64,000 nt of DNA from LGRD01 sp031382215. Its GTDB lineage: Bacteria; Pseudomonadota; Gammaproteobacteria; Burkholderiales; Burkholderiaceae_C. Made by a program: the position numbers and the translations under genes. This document shows positions 1-10,957 of this stretch, piece by piece. The stretch is taken from assembly GCA_031382215.1 (NCBI GenBank), contig JANMYQ010000360.1:1-64000 (forward strand), given 5' to 3'. The notes under the pieces are model-generated. The model was given only the letters and a program-made list of their open reading frames with translations. It was not told the origin of the DNA and did no database searches. The first letter of the stretch is position 1. The number at the start of each line of letters is the position of its first letter.

Positions 1-925
1 CATCAACAAGAAGCTGCCGGGTGGGCTGCCGAAGCGCACGGCACGCGCGCTGCTCGACATCGAGGACAAGGACTACGTCCCGATCATCCGCGACCCGAAG
101 GCGACCACGGCCGACACCGAGGCGGTGTTCTATTTCCCCGGTTGCGGTTCGGAGCGATTGTTCTCGCAGGTGGGCCTGGCCACGCAGGCGATGCTCTGGC
201 ACGCCGGTGTGCAGACCGTGCTGCCGCCGGGCTATTTGTGCTGCGGCTACCCGCAGCGCGGCAGCGGCCAGTTCGACAAGGCCGAGAAGATGATCACAGA
301 CAACCGGGTGCTGTTCCACCGGGTCGCCAACACGCTGAACTACCTCGACATCAAGACCGTGGTGGTGAGTTGCGGCACGTGTTACGACCAGCTGCAGGGC
401 TATAAATTCGAAGACATCTTCCCCGGCTGCCGCATCATCGACATCCACGAATACCTGCTCGAAAAAGGCATCACCCTGGGCGCGGCCGAACAAGGCGGTG
501 GCTACCTGTACCACGACCCCTGCCACAGCCCGATGAAGCTGCAGGAGCCGCTGAAGACGGTGAAGGCGCTGGTGGGGCCGAACGTGATCGACAGCAAGCG
601 GTGTTGCGGCGAGAGCGGCACCTTGGGCATCACCCGGCCCGACATCTCGACGCAGGTGCGTTTCCGCAAGGAGGAAGAACTGCGCAAGGACGAAGCCACG
701 TTGAGAGCCACCGGCGCGGTGCCGGAGAAGGGCAACGTCAAGATCCTCACCAGTTGCCCGAGTTGCCTGCAGGGCCTGAGCCGCTACACCGGCGACTTGA
801 ACAACGGCCTGCTGGAGGCCGACTACATCGTGGTCGAAATGGCCAACCGCATCCTCGGCCCCGACTGGATGCCCGACTACGTGGCGCGTGCCAACGAAGG
901 GGGCATCGAGCGGGTGCTCGTCTAG
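1..925 (+). CDS. C-terminal part of an Fe-S (CCG-domain) FAD-linked oxidoreductase
   Basis: The reading frame is open from base 2, so the N-terminus lies outside the window; about 307 residues are visible. They contain cysteine-rich CCG motifs of the heterodisulfide reductase/glycolate oxidase GlpC type: FPGCGSE, LCCGYPQ, SCGTCYD, HDPCH, KRCCGESG and TSCPSC. Such tandem CCG domains bind Fe-S centres and accept electrons from an N-terminal FAD domain in large FAD/FMN-Fe-S oxidoreductases (DUF3683-type) common in Burkholderiales. The substrate cannot be told from this fragment. It ends 22 bp before the convergent rpoD stop. Confidence 0.85.
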   Translation, partial: INKKLPGGLPKRTARALLDIEDKDYVPIIRDPKATTADTEAVFYFPGCGSERLFSQVGLATQAMLWHAGVQTVLPPGYLCCGYPQRGSGQFDKAEKMITDNRVLFHRVANTLNYLDIKTVVVSCGTCYDQLQGYKFEDIFPGCRIIDIHEYLLEKGITLGAAEQGGGYLYHDPCHSPMKLQEPLKTVKALVGPNVIDSKRCCGESGTLGITRPDISTQVRFRKEEELRKDEATLRATGAVPEKGNVKILTSCPSCLQGLSRYTGDLNNGLLEADYIVVEMANRILGPDWMPDYVARANEGGIERVLV

Positions 926-947
926 CCGGCCGGGCCAGCTGAGCTAG

Positions 948-2978
<2,031 letters not shown>

Positions 2979-3041
2979 GCGGTTCCTGAAGGGGTGAGGC
3001 GACGCCCGTGTCAGTCGCATGTGGGGCCCGTAGGCCGGTAT

Positions 3042-3205
3042 AACAAGAAAAGCCCGCAACCAGGTCATGGACTGGGAGCGGGCTTCGGTCTTCCGGACGC
3101 GCCCCCTGTAATGAACTGCGGGAGCTGCGACGGTCTCTGAGGCGCTGGGTGACGGGTTCCCGAAGTTCCGCCCAATGGTGCGGTCGGTTCTGGCCTGCCA
3201 GAAGC
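3042..3205 (-). ncRNA. Candidate small RNA upstream of rpoD
   Basis: A minus-strand -10-like TATACT at 3216-3211 lies downstream of the stop of the neighbouring gene (3271). About 160 nt further on is an intrinsic terminator (3085-3050). The predicted 5' end can fold (TTCTGG-CAGG-CCAGAA at about 3205-3190). No start codon followed by a convincing coding frame lies between. The -35 is weak. It may only be the 3' tail of the upstream mRNA or part of the rpoD leader. I recognise no known RNA family. Confidence 0.3.
3050..3085 (-). terminator. Rho-independent terminator, minus strand
   Basis: On the minus strand AAGCCCGC (3085-3078) and GCGGGCTT (3057-3050) form a perfect 8-bp stem, followed directly by TTTTCTTGTT. 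It ends transcription coming from 3205 or from the upstream minus-strand gene, before rpoD starts at 2978. Confidence 0.7.
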
Positions 3206-3270
3206 CCATGAGTATAACCTTTTTTGGGGCGGCTTCGACGAAGACTGATTCGGCTGTCCCTTGCCAGGTC

Positions 3271-4176
3271 TTACCAGGCCGGCGGGTCTGGCACAAAGCC
3301 CCGTGAGCCCGAGCGCGGGAACGGCCGCGGCGGTGCCGGCCAGGCCGGCCACTCTGCGCCGATGATGCCGGCGCGCGCCAGGTTCTCGTGGCGGTCGTAG
3401 CGAATGCTGATCAGTTCGACCGGCCGGCTGCTGCTGCGAACGAAGCTAGTGCTGCTGCTGTACGACGCCTCGCGTGCGCCGTGGCCGGTGCCGAGCTTGG
3501 ACTCGGCTTCCTGCGCCGAGCTTCGGGCCGATGCGCCGGCCGCGTCCTGGCTCGGCGAGGGTGGCGCTGCGGCGGCGGCCGGTGCGGCCTTCTCGGCCCG
3601 CGCCGAGTTCAAACCGGCCCCCCCGTTGAGGCGCCCGCGCTGTTCATCCCAACTCCGCTCCGGCGCCGGCCGCACATAGGCCGGTCGCTCGGTGAACACC
3701 GCCACGCCGATCACGCCCACGTCGTCGGGCCGCCCGGTGCGGGCCGCGTACGAATCGGGCAGCGCGGTGAACTCGAACGCCGCCACTTCCTGTGGGCTCT
3801 TGCGCCAGCCGGTGATCTCATGCGTTTGCCACGGCCCCAGCACGTAGCCGCCCTGGCTCCACGCCGCGGTCTGGCCGCTGACGATGTTGACGCCGTCTAT
3901 CGACATCACCGCCAGCACGCGCGCGCCGCTGCGGTTGCTCACGCGGATGGCGTAACGCGCCCCCGGCCGCCCCGCCACGTACTGCGCGCCCTGGTGCGGG
4001 TAGACCGGCAAGGTCGCACCGCTGTCGCGTTCGACGACCTCCACATTGACCGTGGTGCCGACGGCGCGGGCCGGGCCGGCCAGCAGCAACGCGCCAGCTG
4101 CCAACAACAACGAGGGCCAGAAGGCACCGGTGCGGCGCTCGGTGAAGCTGGAAGGGTGGGTGGAAGGGAGCGTCAT
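3271..4176 (-). CDS. Secreted hypothetical protein
   Basis: 301 residues. A basic N-terminus (TERR) precedes a hydrophobic segment (about 21-37) and a signal-peptidase I type site after GPARA, so it is probably periplasmic or secreted. The mature part has a beta-rich N-terminal half with GAQYVAGRPGARYAIRVSN and SIDGVNIVSG, typical of small envelope proteins of unknown function. A low-complexity Ala/Ser/Pro region (about 190-255) follows, then a short conserved-looking tail. I do not recognise a domain with a known job. It stands alone between rpoD and the divergent sugar transporter. Confidence 0.75.
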   Translation of the reverse strand: MTLPSTHPSSFTERRTGAFWPSLLLAAGALLLAGPARAVGTTVNVEVVERDSGATLPVYPHQGAQYVAGRPGARYAIRVSNRSGARVLAVMSIDGVNIVSGQTAAWSQGGYVLGPWQTHEITGWRKSPQEVAAFEFTALPDSYAARTGRPDDVGVIGVAVFTERPAYVRPAPERSWDEQRGRLNGGAGLNSARAEKAAPAAAAAPPSPSQDAAGASARSSAQEAESKLGTGHGAREASYSSSTSFVRSSSRPVELISIRYDRHENLARAGIIGAEWPAWPAPPRPFPRSGSRGFVPDPPAW

Positions 4177-4271
4177 GAAGTCCTCGCAAAAGTGGTGGCA
4201 ACACTCCTTCTACGGGGCAGCGCGAGGAACGGGGTGAAGTGGGGTGAAGCCGATACACCACGCGCAACGAG

Positions 4272-4316
4272 GGTAAATCCCAGCAGGATTTGCCTGCCAG
4301 CGGCTTCGAAAGCCGC
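4272..4316. promoter_or_regulatory. Two inverted repeats upstream of the sugar ABC operon
   Basis: GGTAAATCC (4272-4280) and GGATTTGCC (4286-4294) form a 9-bp inverted repeat with one mismatch and a 5-nt spacer. GCGGCTT (4300-4306) and AAGCCGC (4310-4316) form a second, perfect repeat. They sit 70-110 bp before the transporter start in a divergent intergenic region. This is a likely operator position for a LacI- or similar-family sugar regulator, although none is encoded nearby. Confidence 0.35.
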
Positions 4317-4342
4317 AGCCGCGTGGGCATGATGCGCCGACC

Positions 4343-4387
4343 ATGAAATCCGACGAATTGAAACCGCGCCACTTGCCTGCGCCATGA
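4343..4387 (+). CDS. 14-residue leader ORF coupled to the ABC ATPase
   Basis: An ATG at 4343 opens 14 codons (MKSDELKPRHLPAP) whose TGA stop overlaps the ATG of the ATPase gene at 4384 (ATGA). No strong Shine-Dalgarno is visible before the ATPase start itself, so translational coupling to this small frame is plausible. It may instead be chance; conservation in relatives would decide. Confidence 0.3.
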   Translation: MKSDELKPRHLPAP

Positions 4388-5895
4388 AGCCCATCGTCGA
4401 GATTCGCGGCCTCAGCAAGGCGTTCTTCGGCGTGCAGGCGTTAGCGTCTGTGCACTTCGAATTGCTGCCCGGTGAGGTGCATGCGCTGATGGGCGAAAAC
4501 GGCGCTGGCAAGTCGACCCTGATGAAGGTGCTGGCCGGTGTGTACCAGCGCGATGCCGGCGAGGTGCTCGTTGACGGTCAAGCCGTCGAGATCGCCAGCC
4601 CGCGCGCGGCGCAGGCCTTGGGCATCGGCATCATCCATCAGGAACTGAACCTGATGAACCACCTGAGCGCGGCTCAGAACATCTTCATCGGGCGTGAGTC
4701 GCGTGGGCGCTTCGGCATCTTCCTCGACGAAGCGGCGCAGAACGCCAAGGCCGCCGCCATCTTCAAGCGCATGCATCTGGCGCTCGACCCGCAAACGCCG
4801 GTCGGCGAGCTCACGGTGGCGCGCCAGCAGATGGTCGAGATCGCCAAAGCGCTGTCGTTCGACTCGCGCGTGCTGATCATGGACGAGCCCACCGCCGCAC
4901 TCAACAACGCCGAGATCGCCGAGCTGTTTCGCATCATCCGGCAGTTGAAGGAGCAGGGCGTCGGCATCGTCTACATCTCGCACAAGATGGACGAGTTGAA
5001 GCAGATCTCCGACCGCGTGACGGTCATGCGCGACGGCCAGACGATCGCCACTGTGCCCACCGCAACCACACCGGTGGACAGCATCATCACGATGATGGTG
5101 GGCCGCCAGCTCACCAACGCGCAGCAGCAATTTCCCGACACCTCGCGCAACGAGGTGGTGCTGGAGGTGCGCGGCCTGACGCGCGGCGCGGCCATCCGCA
5201 ACGTGAGCTTTCAGCTGCGGCGCGGCGAGATCCTGGGCCTCGCCGGGTTGATGGGCGCCGGCCGCACCGAGGTGGCGCGCGCGATCTTCGGCGCCGACAC
5301 TATCGACGCGGGCGAGATTCGTGTGCACGGCAAGGCCGCCACCATCCGCTCGCCGCAACACGCGGTGGCCCACGGCATCGGCTACTTGTCGGAAGACCGC
5401 AAGCAGTTCGGCCTGGCCACCGGCCTCGATGTGGAGACCAACGTCGTGCTCGCCACCCTGCCGCGCTTCGCCGCCGCGCGCATGTGGCTCGACCAGCGCG
5501 GCATTCACGCGACCGCCACCGACTACGTGAAGCGCCTGGCCATCAAGACGCCGTCGGTCGAACAGCAGGTGCGGCTGCTGTCGGGCGGCAACCAGCAGAA
5601 GATCGTGATCGCCAAATGGCTGCTGCGCGACTGCGACATCCTGTTCTTCGACGAACCCACGCGCGGCATCGACGTGGGCGCCAAGAGCGAGATCTACAAG
5701 TTGCTGCACAGCCTGGCCGAGCAGGGCAAGGCGATCGTGATGATCTCGTCGGAGCTGCCCGAGGTGCTGCGCATGAGCCACCGCATCCTGGTGATGTGCG
5801 AGGGGCGCATCACCGGCGAACTGCAGGCCGCCGAGGCCACGCAGGAAAGCATCATGCAATTGGCCACGCAGCGCGAATCGATGACGACCGCCTGA
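4384..5895 (+). CDS. Sugar ABC transporter ATP-binding protein (RbsA/MglA type)
   Basis: 503 residues with two ABC modules in tandem, as in ribose/galactose-type importers (CUT2 family). Module 1 has Walker A GENGAGKST, a signature region reading LTVARQQMVEIAKALS and Walker B VLIMDEPTAAL. Module 2 has a degenerate Walker A (GLMGAGRTE), signature LSGGNQQK and FFDEPTRGIDVGAKSE. It powers uptake through the permease encoded 31 bp downstream. The degenerate second Walker A is normal for this family. The substrate is a monosaccharide or related polyol but cannot be fixed from the sequence. Confidence 0.95.
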   Translation: MKPIVEIRGLSKAFFGVQALASVHFELLPGEVHALMGENGAGKSTLMKVLAGVYQRDAGEVLVDGQAVEIASPRAAQALGIGIIHQELNLMNHLSAAQNIFIGRESRGRFGIFLDEAAQNAKAAAIFKRMHLALDPQTPVGELTVARQQMVEIAKALSFDSRVLIMDEPTAALNNAEIAELFRIIRQLKEQGVGIVYISHKMDELKQISDRVTVMRDGQTIATVPTATTPVDSIITMMVGRQLTNAQQQFPDTSRNEVVLEVRGLTRGAAIRNVSFQLRRGEILGLAGLMGAGRTEVARAIFGADTIDAGEIRVHGKAATIRSPQHAVAHGIGYLSEDRKQFGLATGLDVETNVVLATLPRFAAARMWLDQRGIHATATDYVKRLAIKTPSVEQQVRLLSGGNQQKIVIAKWLLRDCDILFFDEPTRGIDVGAKSEIYKLLHSLAEQGKAIVMISSELPEVLRMSHRILVMCEGRITGELQAAEATQESIMQLATQRESMTTA

Positions 5896-5926
5896 CTCGC
5901 CACTTCAAAGAAGAACAAGGACCGCC

Positions 5927-6907
5927 ATGCTCGCCACGCTCAAGCAACGCCTGTTCAACCCCGCCGCGCGGCAGAAGTTCCTGGCATTCGCCAGCCTGCT
6001 GGTGCTGATGGCGTTCTTCACCGCTGCGTCGCCCAACTTCCTGCAGATGGACAACATGGTCGCCATCCTGCAGGCCACTGCGGTGAACGGCGTGCTGGCG
6101 ATTGCCTGCACCTTCGTCATCATCACCTCGGGCATCGACCTGTCGGTCGGCACGCTGATGACGTTCTGCTCGGTGATGGCCGGCGTGTTCCTGACCTACT
6201 GGGGCCTGCCGATCTACATGGGCATCTTCGCCGCCATCTTCTTCGGCGCGCTGTGCGGCTTCACGTCGGGCGTGCTGATCGCCAAGCTGAAGATCCCGCC
6301 CTTCATCGCCACCTTGGGCATGATGATGTTGCTCAAGGGCCTGTCGCTGGTGATCTCGGGCACCAAGCCGATCTACTTCAACGACACGCCCGAGTTCCCG
6401 ATGATTTCGCAGGAGTCGCTGATCGGGTACTTCTTCCCTGCGCTGCCGATTCCGAACGCGGTGCTGATCCTGTTCATCGTCGCCGTGGTGGCGAGCCTCA
6501 TCTTGAACAAGACCGTGCTCGGCCGCTACACCTTTGCGCTCGGCAGCAACGAAGAGGCGGTGCGGCTGTCGGGTGTCAACGTCGACTTCTGGAAGATCGT
6601 TGTCTACTCGCTCAACGGCGCCATCTGCGGCATTGCCGGTCTGCTCATCGCCTCACGCTTGAATTCGGCCCAGCCCGCGCTGGGCCAGGGTTACGAGCTC
6701 GATGCGATCGCGGCGGTGGTGATCGGCGGCACGTCGCTGTCGGGCGGCACCGGCACGATTCTCGGCACGATCATCGGCGCGTTCATCATGAGCGTGCTGA
6801 CCAACGGGCTGCGCATCATGTCGGTGGCGCAGGAATGGCAGACCGTGGTGACGGGGGTGATCATCATCCTCGCCGTCTACGCCGACATCCTGCGCCGGCG
6901 CAAGTGA
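5927..6907 (+). CDS. Sugar ABC transporter permease (RbsC type)
   Basis: 326 residues, almost entirely hydrophobic with about 8-10 membrane segments. It matches the BPD_transp_2 permeases of ribose-type importers: ITSGIDLSVGTLMTF near the N-terminal third and AAVVIGGTSLSGGTGTILGT near the C-terminal third. The start has AAGGA upstream. It forms the inner-membrane channel with the ATPase before it and the binding protein after it. Confidence 0.95.
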   Translation: MLATLKQRLFNPAARQKFLAFASLLVLMAFFTAASPNFLQMDNMVAILQATAVNGVLAIACTFVIITSGIDLSVGTLMTFCSVMAGVFLTYWGLPIYMGIFAAIFFGALCGFTSGVLIAKLKIPPFIATLGMMMLLKGLSLVISGTKPIYFNDTPEFPMISQESLIGYFFPALPIPNAVLILFIVAVVASLILNKTVLGRYTFALGSNEEAVRLSGVNVDFWKIVVYSLNGAICGIAGLLIASRLNSAQPALGQGYELDAIAAVVIGGTSLSGGTGTILGTIIGAFIMSVLTNGLRIMSVAQEWQTVVTGVIIILAVYADILRRRK

Positions 6908-6993
6908 CCAGGCGAACTGCCCGAGGAGGCCCATGCATCGATAGACCCGACCCGCAACCGCAACATTTCAACCATCCATCGAGGAGACATTCC

Positions 6994-7935
6994 ATGCTCA
7001 AAAGAACCGCACTTCACATCGCCCTGGGCCTGACGGCCGCCTTTGCGCTGGCCGGCACCAGCGTTGCGCAAGAGATCTACATCCCGCTCGTGTCCAAGGG
7101 CTTCCAGCACCAGTTCTGGCAGGCCGTGAAGCAGGGCGCCGAGCAGGCCGGCAAAGACCTGAAGGTCAAGGTCACCTTCGAAGGCCCCGAGACCGAAGCC
7201 ATGGTCGACAAGCAGATCGACATGCTCTCGGCCGCGCTGGCCAAGAAGCCCGCGGCGATCGGCTTTGCCGCGCTCGACAGCAAGGCCGCGATCCCGCTGC
7301 TGAAGAAGGCCCAGGCCGCCAAGATCCCGGTGGTGGCGTTCGACTCGGGCGTTGACAGCGACGTGCCCGTCACCACCGCCACCACCGACAACCTGGCCGC
7401 CGCCGCACTCGCCGCCGACAAGATGGCCGAGCTGATCGGCAAGGCCGGTGACGTGGCCGTGGTCGTGCACGACCAGACCAGCCGCACCGGCATCGACCGG
7501 CGCGACGGCTTCTTGAACCGCATGAAGTCTGCCTACCCGAACATCAAGGTCGTGAGCGTTCAGTACGGCGGCGGCGACCAGCTCAAGTCGACCGAGATCA
7601 CCAAGTCCATCCTGCAGGCCAACCCGAACCTGAAGGGCATGTTCGGTGCCAACGAAGGTTCGGCCATCGGCGTGCTGAACGGCGCCAAGGAGATGAAGCG
7701 CAAGATCGTCATCATCGGCTACGACTCGGGCAAGCAGCAGAAGGCCGCCATCGCCAGCGGCGAGATGGCCGGCGCGATCACGCAGAACCCGGTGGGCATC
7801 GGCTACAAGACGGTCGAGGCGGCGGTGAAGGCGCTCAAGGGCGAGACGCTGCCCAAGATCATCGACACCGGCTTTTACTGGTACGACAAGAGCAACCTGG
7901 GCGACGGCAAGATCGCGGCCGTGCTCTACGACTGA
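6994..7935 (+). CDS. Sugar ABC transporter periplasmic substrate-binding protein (RbsB type)
   Basis: 313 residues. The start at 6994 has GAGGAGA upstream and is followed by a classical signal peptide (cleavage after SVAQ or nearby). The mature part is a Peripla_BP_4 sugar-binding fold: YIPLVSKGFQHQFWQ at the N-terminus, DSGVDSDVPVTT at the cleft, and GANEGSAIGV and IIGYDSGKQQ further on. It delivers the sugar to the permease encoded upstream. Family membership does not determine the sugar. Confidence 0.95.
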   Translation: MLKRTALHIALGLTAAFALAGTSVAQEIYIPLVSKGFQHQFWQAVKQGAEQAGKDLKVKVTFEGPETEAMVDKQIDMLSAALAKKPAAIGFAALDSKAAIPLLKKAQAAKIPVVAFDSGVDSDVPVTTATTDNLAAAALAADKMAELIGKAGDVAVVVHDQTSRTGIDRRDGFLNRMKSAYPNIKVVSVQYGGGDQLKSTEITKSILQANPNLKGMFGANEGSAIGVLNGAKEMKRKIVIIGYDSGKQQKAAIASGEMAGAITQNPVGIGYKTVEAAVKALKGETLPKIIDTGFYWYDKSNLGDGKIAAVLYD

Positions 7936-7966
7936 TCCGCACGCTTGAATCCGTTCGCGCGGTCGC

Positions 7967-8025
7967 GTCCTACGTCAGGACGCGCCGCGCGCTGACCGCT
8001 GCGGCGGTCGCGCCCTTCTAGATTC
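7967..8025 (+). promoter_or_regulatory. Upstream element, copy 1 (GTCCTAC / CCTTCTA blocks)
   Basis: GTCCTAC at 7967 and CCTTCTAGATTC at 8014 are separated by 47 bp start to start, with CTGCGGCG between them. The same two blocks with the same 47-bp spacing recur at 10996 and 11043, upstream of the other lipoprotein gene. The shared spacing over otherwise diverged DNA suggests a common promoter or regulatory site. Confidence 0.45.
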
Positions 8026-8045
8026 GCGCTCAGCTTCAGTCCTCT

Positions 8046-8076
8046 ACCGCACAAACCGAACCCCGGTTTGTGCGGT
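8046..8076. promoter_or_regulatory. Perfect 13-bp inverted repeat
   Basis: ACCGCACAAACCG (8046-8058) and CGGTTTGTGCGGT (8064-8076) are perfectly complementary around a 5-nt loop. No T-run follows on either strand, so it is either a factor-independent hairpin ending the transporter mRNA without a U-tract, or an operator in the leader of the next gene (start 8162). Confidence 0.5.
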
Positions 8077-8161
8077 GCGCGACACGAGGCCGTGCCGCCA
8101 GCGATCCTTCCGCCCGCCTTCGGCAACGACCGTGCGCGGGAACGTCTGAAGGGTCGTTGAC

Positions 8162-10957
8162 ATGAAGTTCGCTCTGAAACCCGCGACGCAGGTCGTGGCT
8201 GGTTTGCTCATTGCTCTGGCATTGCTCGGCTGCGGAGGCGGCAATCAAAACGAGCCGGCATCGGCTCCACCGGTTCCCGAAGAAGCCGACGAAGTGCGCC
8301 AGGTCGAAGCCGCCGCTGCACTGGCCGAACCGAGCTGGGTGCATCTTGCCAACCACCCCGATGCGTTCAGCGTCACCGGCACGCAACTCGTGCGCTTCGG
8401 CGTCGACACCCGCTGGGTCGAGAAGGTCGTGACCGGCAGCGGCTGGTGTACCAACTCGTACTTCGGCTTCAACCCCGCCGTGGGCGTGCTCAAGACTTGT
8501 CAGCTTCAGGTGAACGGTACGCCGCCAGCACCACCGCCAGCGTCGACGACGGTCTGGACGCACATTGCCAATCATCCGCAGGCGTTCACGGTGGTCGGCA
8601 CGAAGCTCGTGCGCTTCGGCATCGACACGCGCTGGGTGCAGCGCAATGTCACCGACAGGGGCTATTGCACCAACTCCTTCTTCGGCTCCAACCCCGCGCC
8701 GGGCGTGTTGAAGACCTGCCAGGTCGCGTCCACGGTTGCGGCGCCGAACGTCGCGCCGGTGGCAACCATCACCGGCCCGGCCGCCACCGCCACCTTCAAG
8801 GCAGGTGACACGATCTCCTTTGCCGGCAGCGGCACCGATGCCGAAGACGGCAGCCTCGCCGCCACCCGCCTCACGTGGTGGGCCGAGTTGCGCCACGACG
8901 TGCATGGCCACCCGCTGCAGCCCGAGACCGTCGGCGCCAGTGGCAGCGTCACCATTCCCGTGCGCGGCGAAACCTCGGCCAACATCTGGTACCGCTTCTA
9001 TCTGCGCGCCACCGACAGCGCCGGCGCCACCAACGTGGTCACGCGCGACATCCAGCCGCAAAAGGCGCAGGTCACGTTGGCCACCGTGCCGGCCGGCCTG
9101 GCGTTTACGCTCGACGGCCAGCCCGTCACTGCACCGAACACCTTCACCGGCGTGGTCGGCATCGAGCGCGACCTGGCTGCGGTGGACCAGAACTTCAACG
9201 GCCGGCGTTACCAGTTCAGCGGCTGGAGCGATGGTGGTGCGGCCACGCACACCGTTTCGACGCCAGCCGCCAACACCACCTACACCGCGAGCTTCAGCGA
9301 CGTCGGGCCGGTGATCAACAACCCGCCGGCGGTGGCGTTGACGAACCCGGCCAACGGCAGCAGTGCCACGACCGGCGTGGCCATCACGCTCACCGCCACG
9401 GCAACCGACAACGACGACCGGATCACCGGCGTCGAGTTCTTCGAGAACGGCGTCAAGATAGGCGCGACGGCCCCCACGGCGCCTTACAGCGTCGCCTGGT
9501 CGCCCACCCTCACCGGCCCGCGCTCACTCACCGCCCGCGCCACCGACAACTTCGGCCTGGCCACCACCAGCGCCGCGATCACCGTCACCGTCAGCGCGCC
9601 GACCGGCACCGATGCGCAGGCCCCGGTGGCCACGCTGGTCGCGCCGGCCAACCTGGCGGCCGGCTTGAACGGCGCGATCACGCTGAGCGCCACGGCCACC
9701 GACAACCTTGCCGTCACCGCGCTCGAGTTCCAGGTCGACGGCACACAAGTCGGCGCCACCGGCAGCGGCTCGCCGCACACGGTAACTCTGGACACCACCG
9801 CCTACACCTCGGGCCAGCACATCGTGCGCGTCCGTGCGCGCGACGCGGCCGGCAATGCCTCGCCGTGGGCCAGCGCCACCGTCAGCTTCGGCGGCAGCCG
9901 CACGCAGCCGGCCGGCTTCTCGCGCAACGAATCGTGGATCACCGGCTTGTCCAGCGCCACCGCGTTCACGCAGGCGCCCGACGGCCGCCTGTTCGTGGCC
10001 CAGCAAGGCGGCGCGCTGCGCATCGTCAAGAACGGGGTGCTGCTGGGCACGCCGTTCATGACGCTCACGGTCGACCCGGCCGGTGAACGCGGGCTGATCG
10101 GTGTGGCGCTGCACCCCGCCTTCGCGAGCAATCGCTACGTGTACGTCTACCGCACGACGGCCGAGAACGGTACGCACAACCGCATCAGCCGCTTCACCGC
10201 CGACGCCGCCAACCCCGACGTGGTGGCAGCAGGCAGCGAACTGCTCATCGCCGACCTGCCGGCACTGTCGAGCGCCACCAACCACAACGGCGGCGCCATG
10301 AACTTCGGCATCGACGGCAAGCTGTACGTTGCGGTCGGCGAAAACGCCAACGCCGCCAACTCGCAGAACCCGGCCACGCCGCTGGGCAAGATGCTGCGCT
10401 TCAACGACGACGGCAGCATTCCCGTCGACAACCCGTTCTACGCCAGCCGCACCGGCCTGGCACGCGCCATCTGGGCCAGTGGCCTGCGCAACCCGTTCAC
10501 GTTCGCGGTGCAGCCCGGCACAGGCCGCATGTACATCAACGACGTCGGGCAAGACGTGTGGGAAGAAGTCAACCTCGGCGCCCCTGGCGCCAACTACGGC
10601 TGGCCTGCCTCCGAGGGGCCGGCCAACATCACCGCCGGCGTCACGGCGCCGCTGTTCGCCTACCGGCACAGCGCCACCAGCCCGGCGGGCTCCGGCCCCG
10701 GCGGCTTCTTCACCGGCTTTGCCATCACCGGCGGCGCGTTCTACCCGGGTACCGGCGCCTTCCCGGCCGCGTACCGCAACAGCTACTACTTTGCCGACTA
10801 CGTGAGCCGTTACGTCGGCCGGCTCGACCTGGCCAACAACCACGCTGCCTCCGCCTTTGCGAGCCTGACGGGCGCGCCCGTGGGGCTGCAGGCCGGCCTT
10901 GACGGCGCTCTGTATGTGTTGACACGTAACGGCATCGTGCGCATCGGATTCCCGTGA
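8162..10957 (+). CDS. Surface lipoprotein with Ig-like domains and a PQQ glucose/sorbosone dehydrogenase domain
   Basis: 931 residues. The signal peptide ends in a lipobox (ALLGC, Cys24). Two copies of a roughly 57-residue two-cysteine repeat follow (residues 59-115 and 132-188; IANHP, VRFG.DTRWV, CTN, FG, KTCQ). Next come a PKD/Ig-like stretch (about 194-300), two bacterial Ig-like modules (about 390-575; VEFFENG and ALEFQVDG), and a C-terminal six-bladed propeller (about 590-931). The propeller has FTQAPDGRLFVAQQGG, GERGLIGVALHP and NHNGGAMNFGIDG. That last domain oxidises sugars or alcohols with PQQ in related proteins. Attachment to the outer membrane is inferred from the lipobox. It is a single gene. 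Confidence 0.85.
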   Translation: MKFALKPATQVVAGLLIALALLGCGGGNQNEPASAPPVPEEADEVRQVEAAAALAEPSWVHLANHPDAFSVTGTQLVRFGVDTRWVEKVVTGSGWCTNSYFGFNPAVGVLKTCQLQVNGTPPAPPPASTTVWTHIANHPQAFTVVGTKLVRFGIDTRWVQRNVTDRGYCTNSFFGSNPAPGVLKTCQVASTVAAPNVAPVATITGPAATATFKAGDTISFAGSGTDAEDGSLAATRLTWWAELRHDVHGHPLQPETVGASGSVTIPVRGETSANIWYRFYLRATDSAGATNVVTRDIQPQKAQVTLATVPAGLAFTLDGQPVTAPNTFTGVVGIERDLAAVDQNFNGRRYQFSGWSDGGAATHTVSTPAANTTYTASFSDVGPVINNPPAVALTNPANGSSATTGVAITLTATATDNDDRITGVEFFENGVKIGATAPTAPYSVAWSPTLTGPRSLTARATDNFGLATTSAAITVTVSAPTGTDAQAPVATLVAPANLAAGLNGAITLSATATDNLAVTALEFQVDGTQVGATGSGSPHTVTLDTTAYTSGQHIVRVRARDAAGNASPWASATVSFGGSRTQPAGFSRNESWITGLSSATAFTQAPDGRLFVAQQGGALRIVKNGVLLGTPFMTLTVDPAGERGLIGVALHPAFASNRYVYVYRTTAENGTHNRISRFTADAANPDVVAAGSELLIADLPALSSATNHNGGAMNFGIDGKLYVAVGENANAANSQNPATPLGKMLRFNDDGSIPVDNPFYASRTGLARAIWASGLRNPFTFAVQPGTGRMYINDVGQDVWEEVNLGAPGANYGWPASEGPANITAGVTAPLFAYRHSATSPAGSGPGGFFTGFAITGGAFYPGTGAFPAAYRNSYYFADYVSRYVGRLDLANNHAASAFASLTGAPVGLQAGLDGALYVLTRNGIVRIGFP

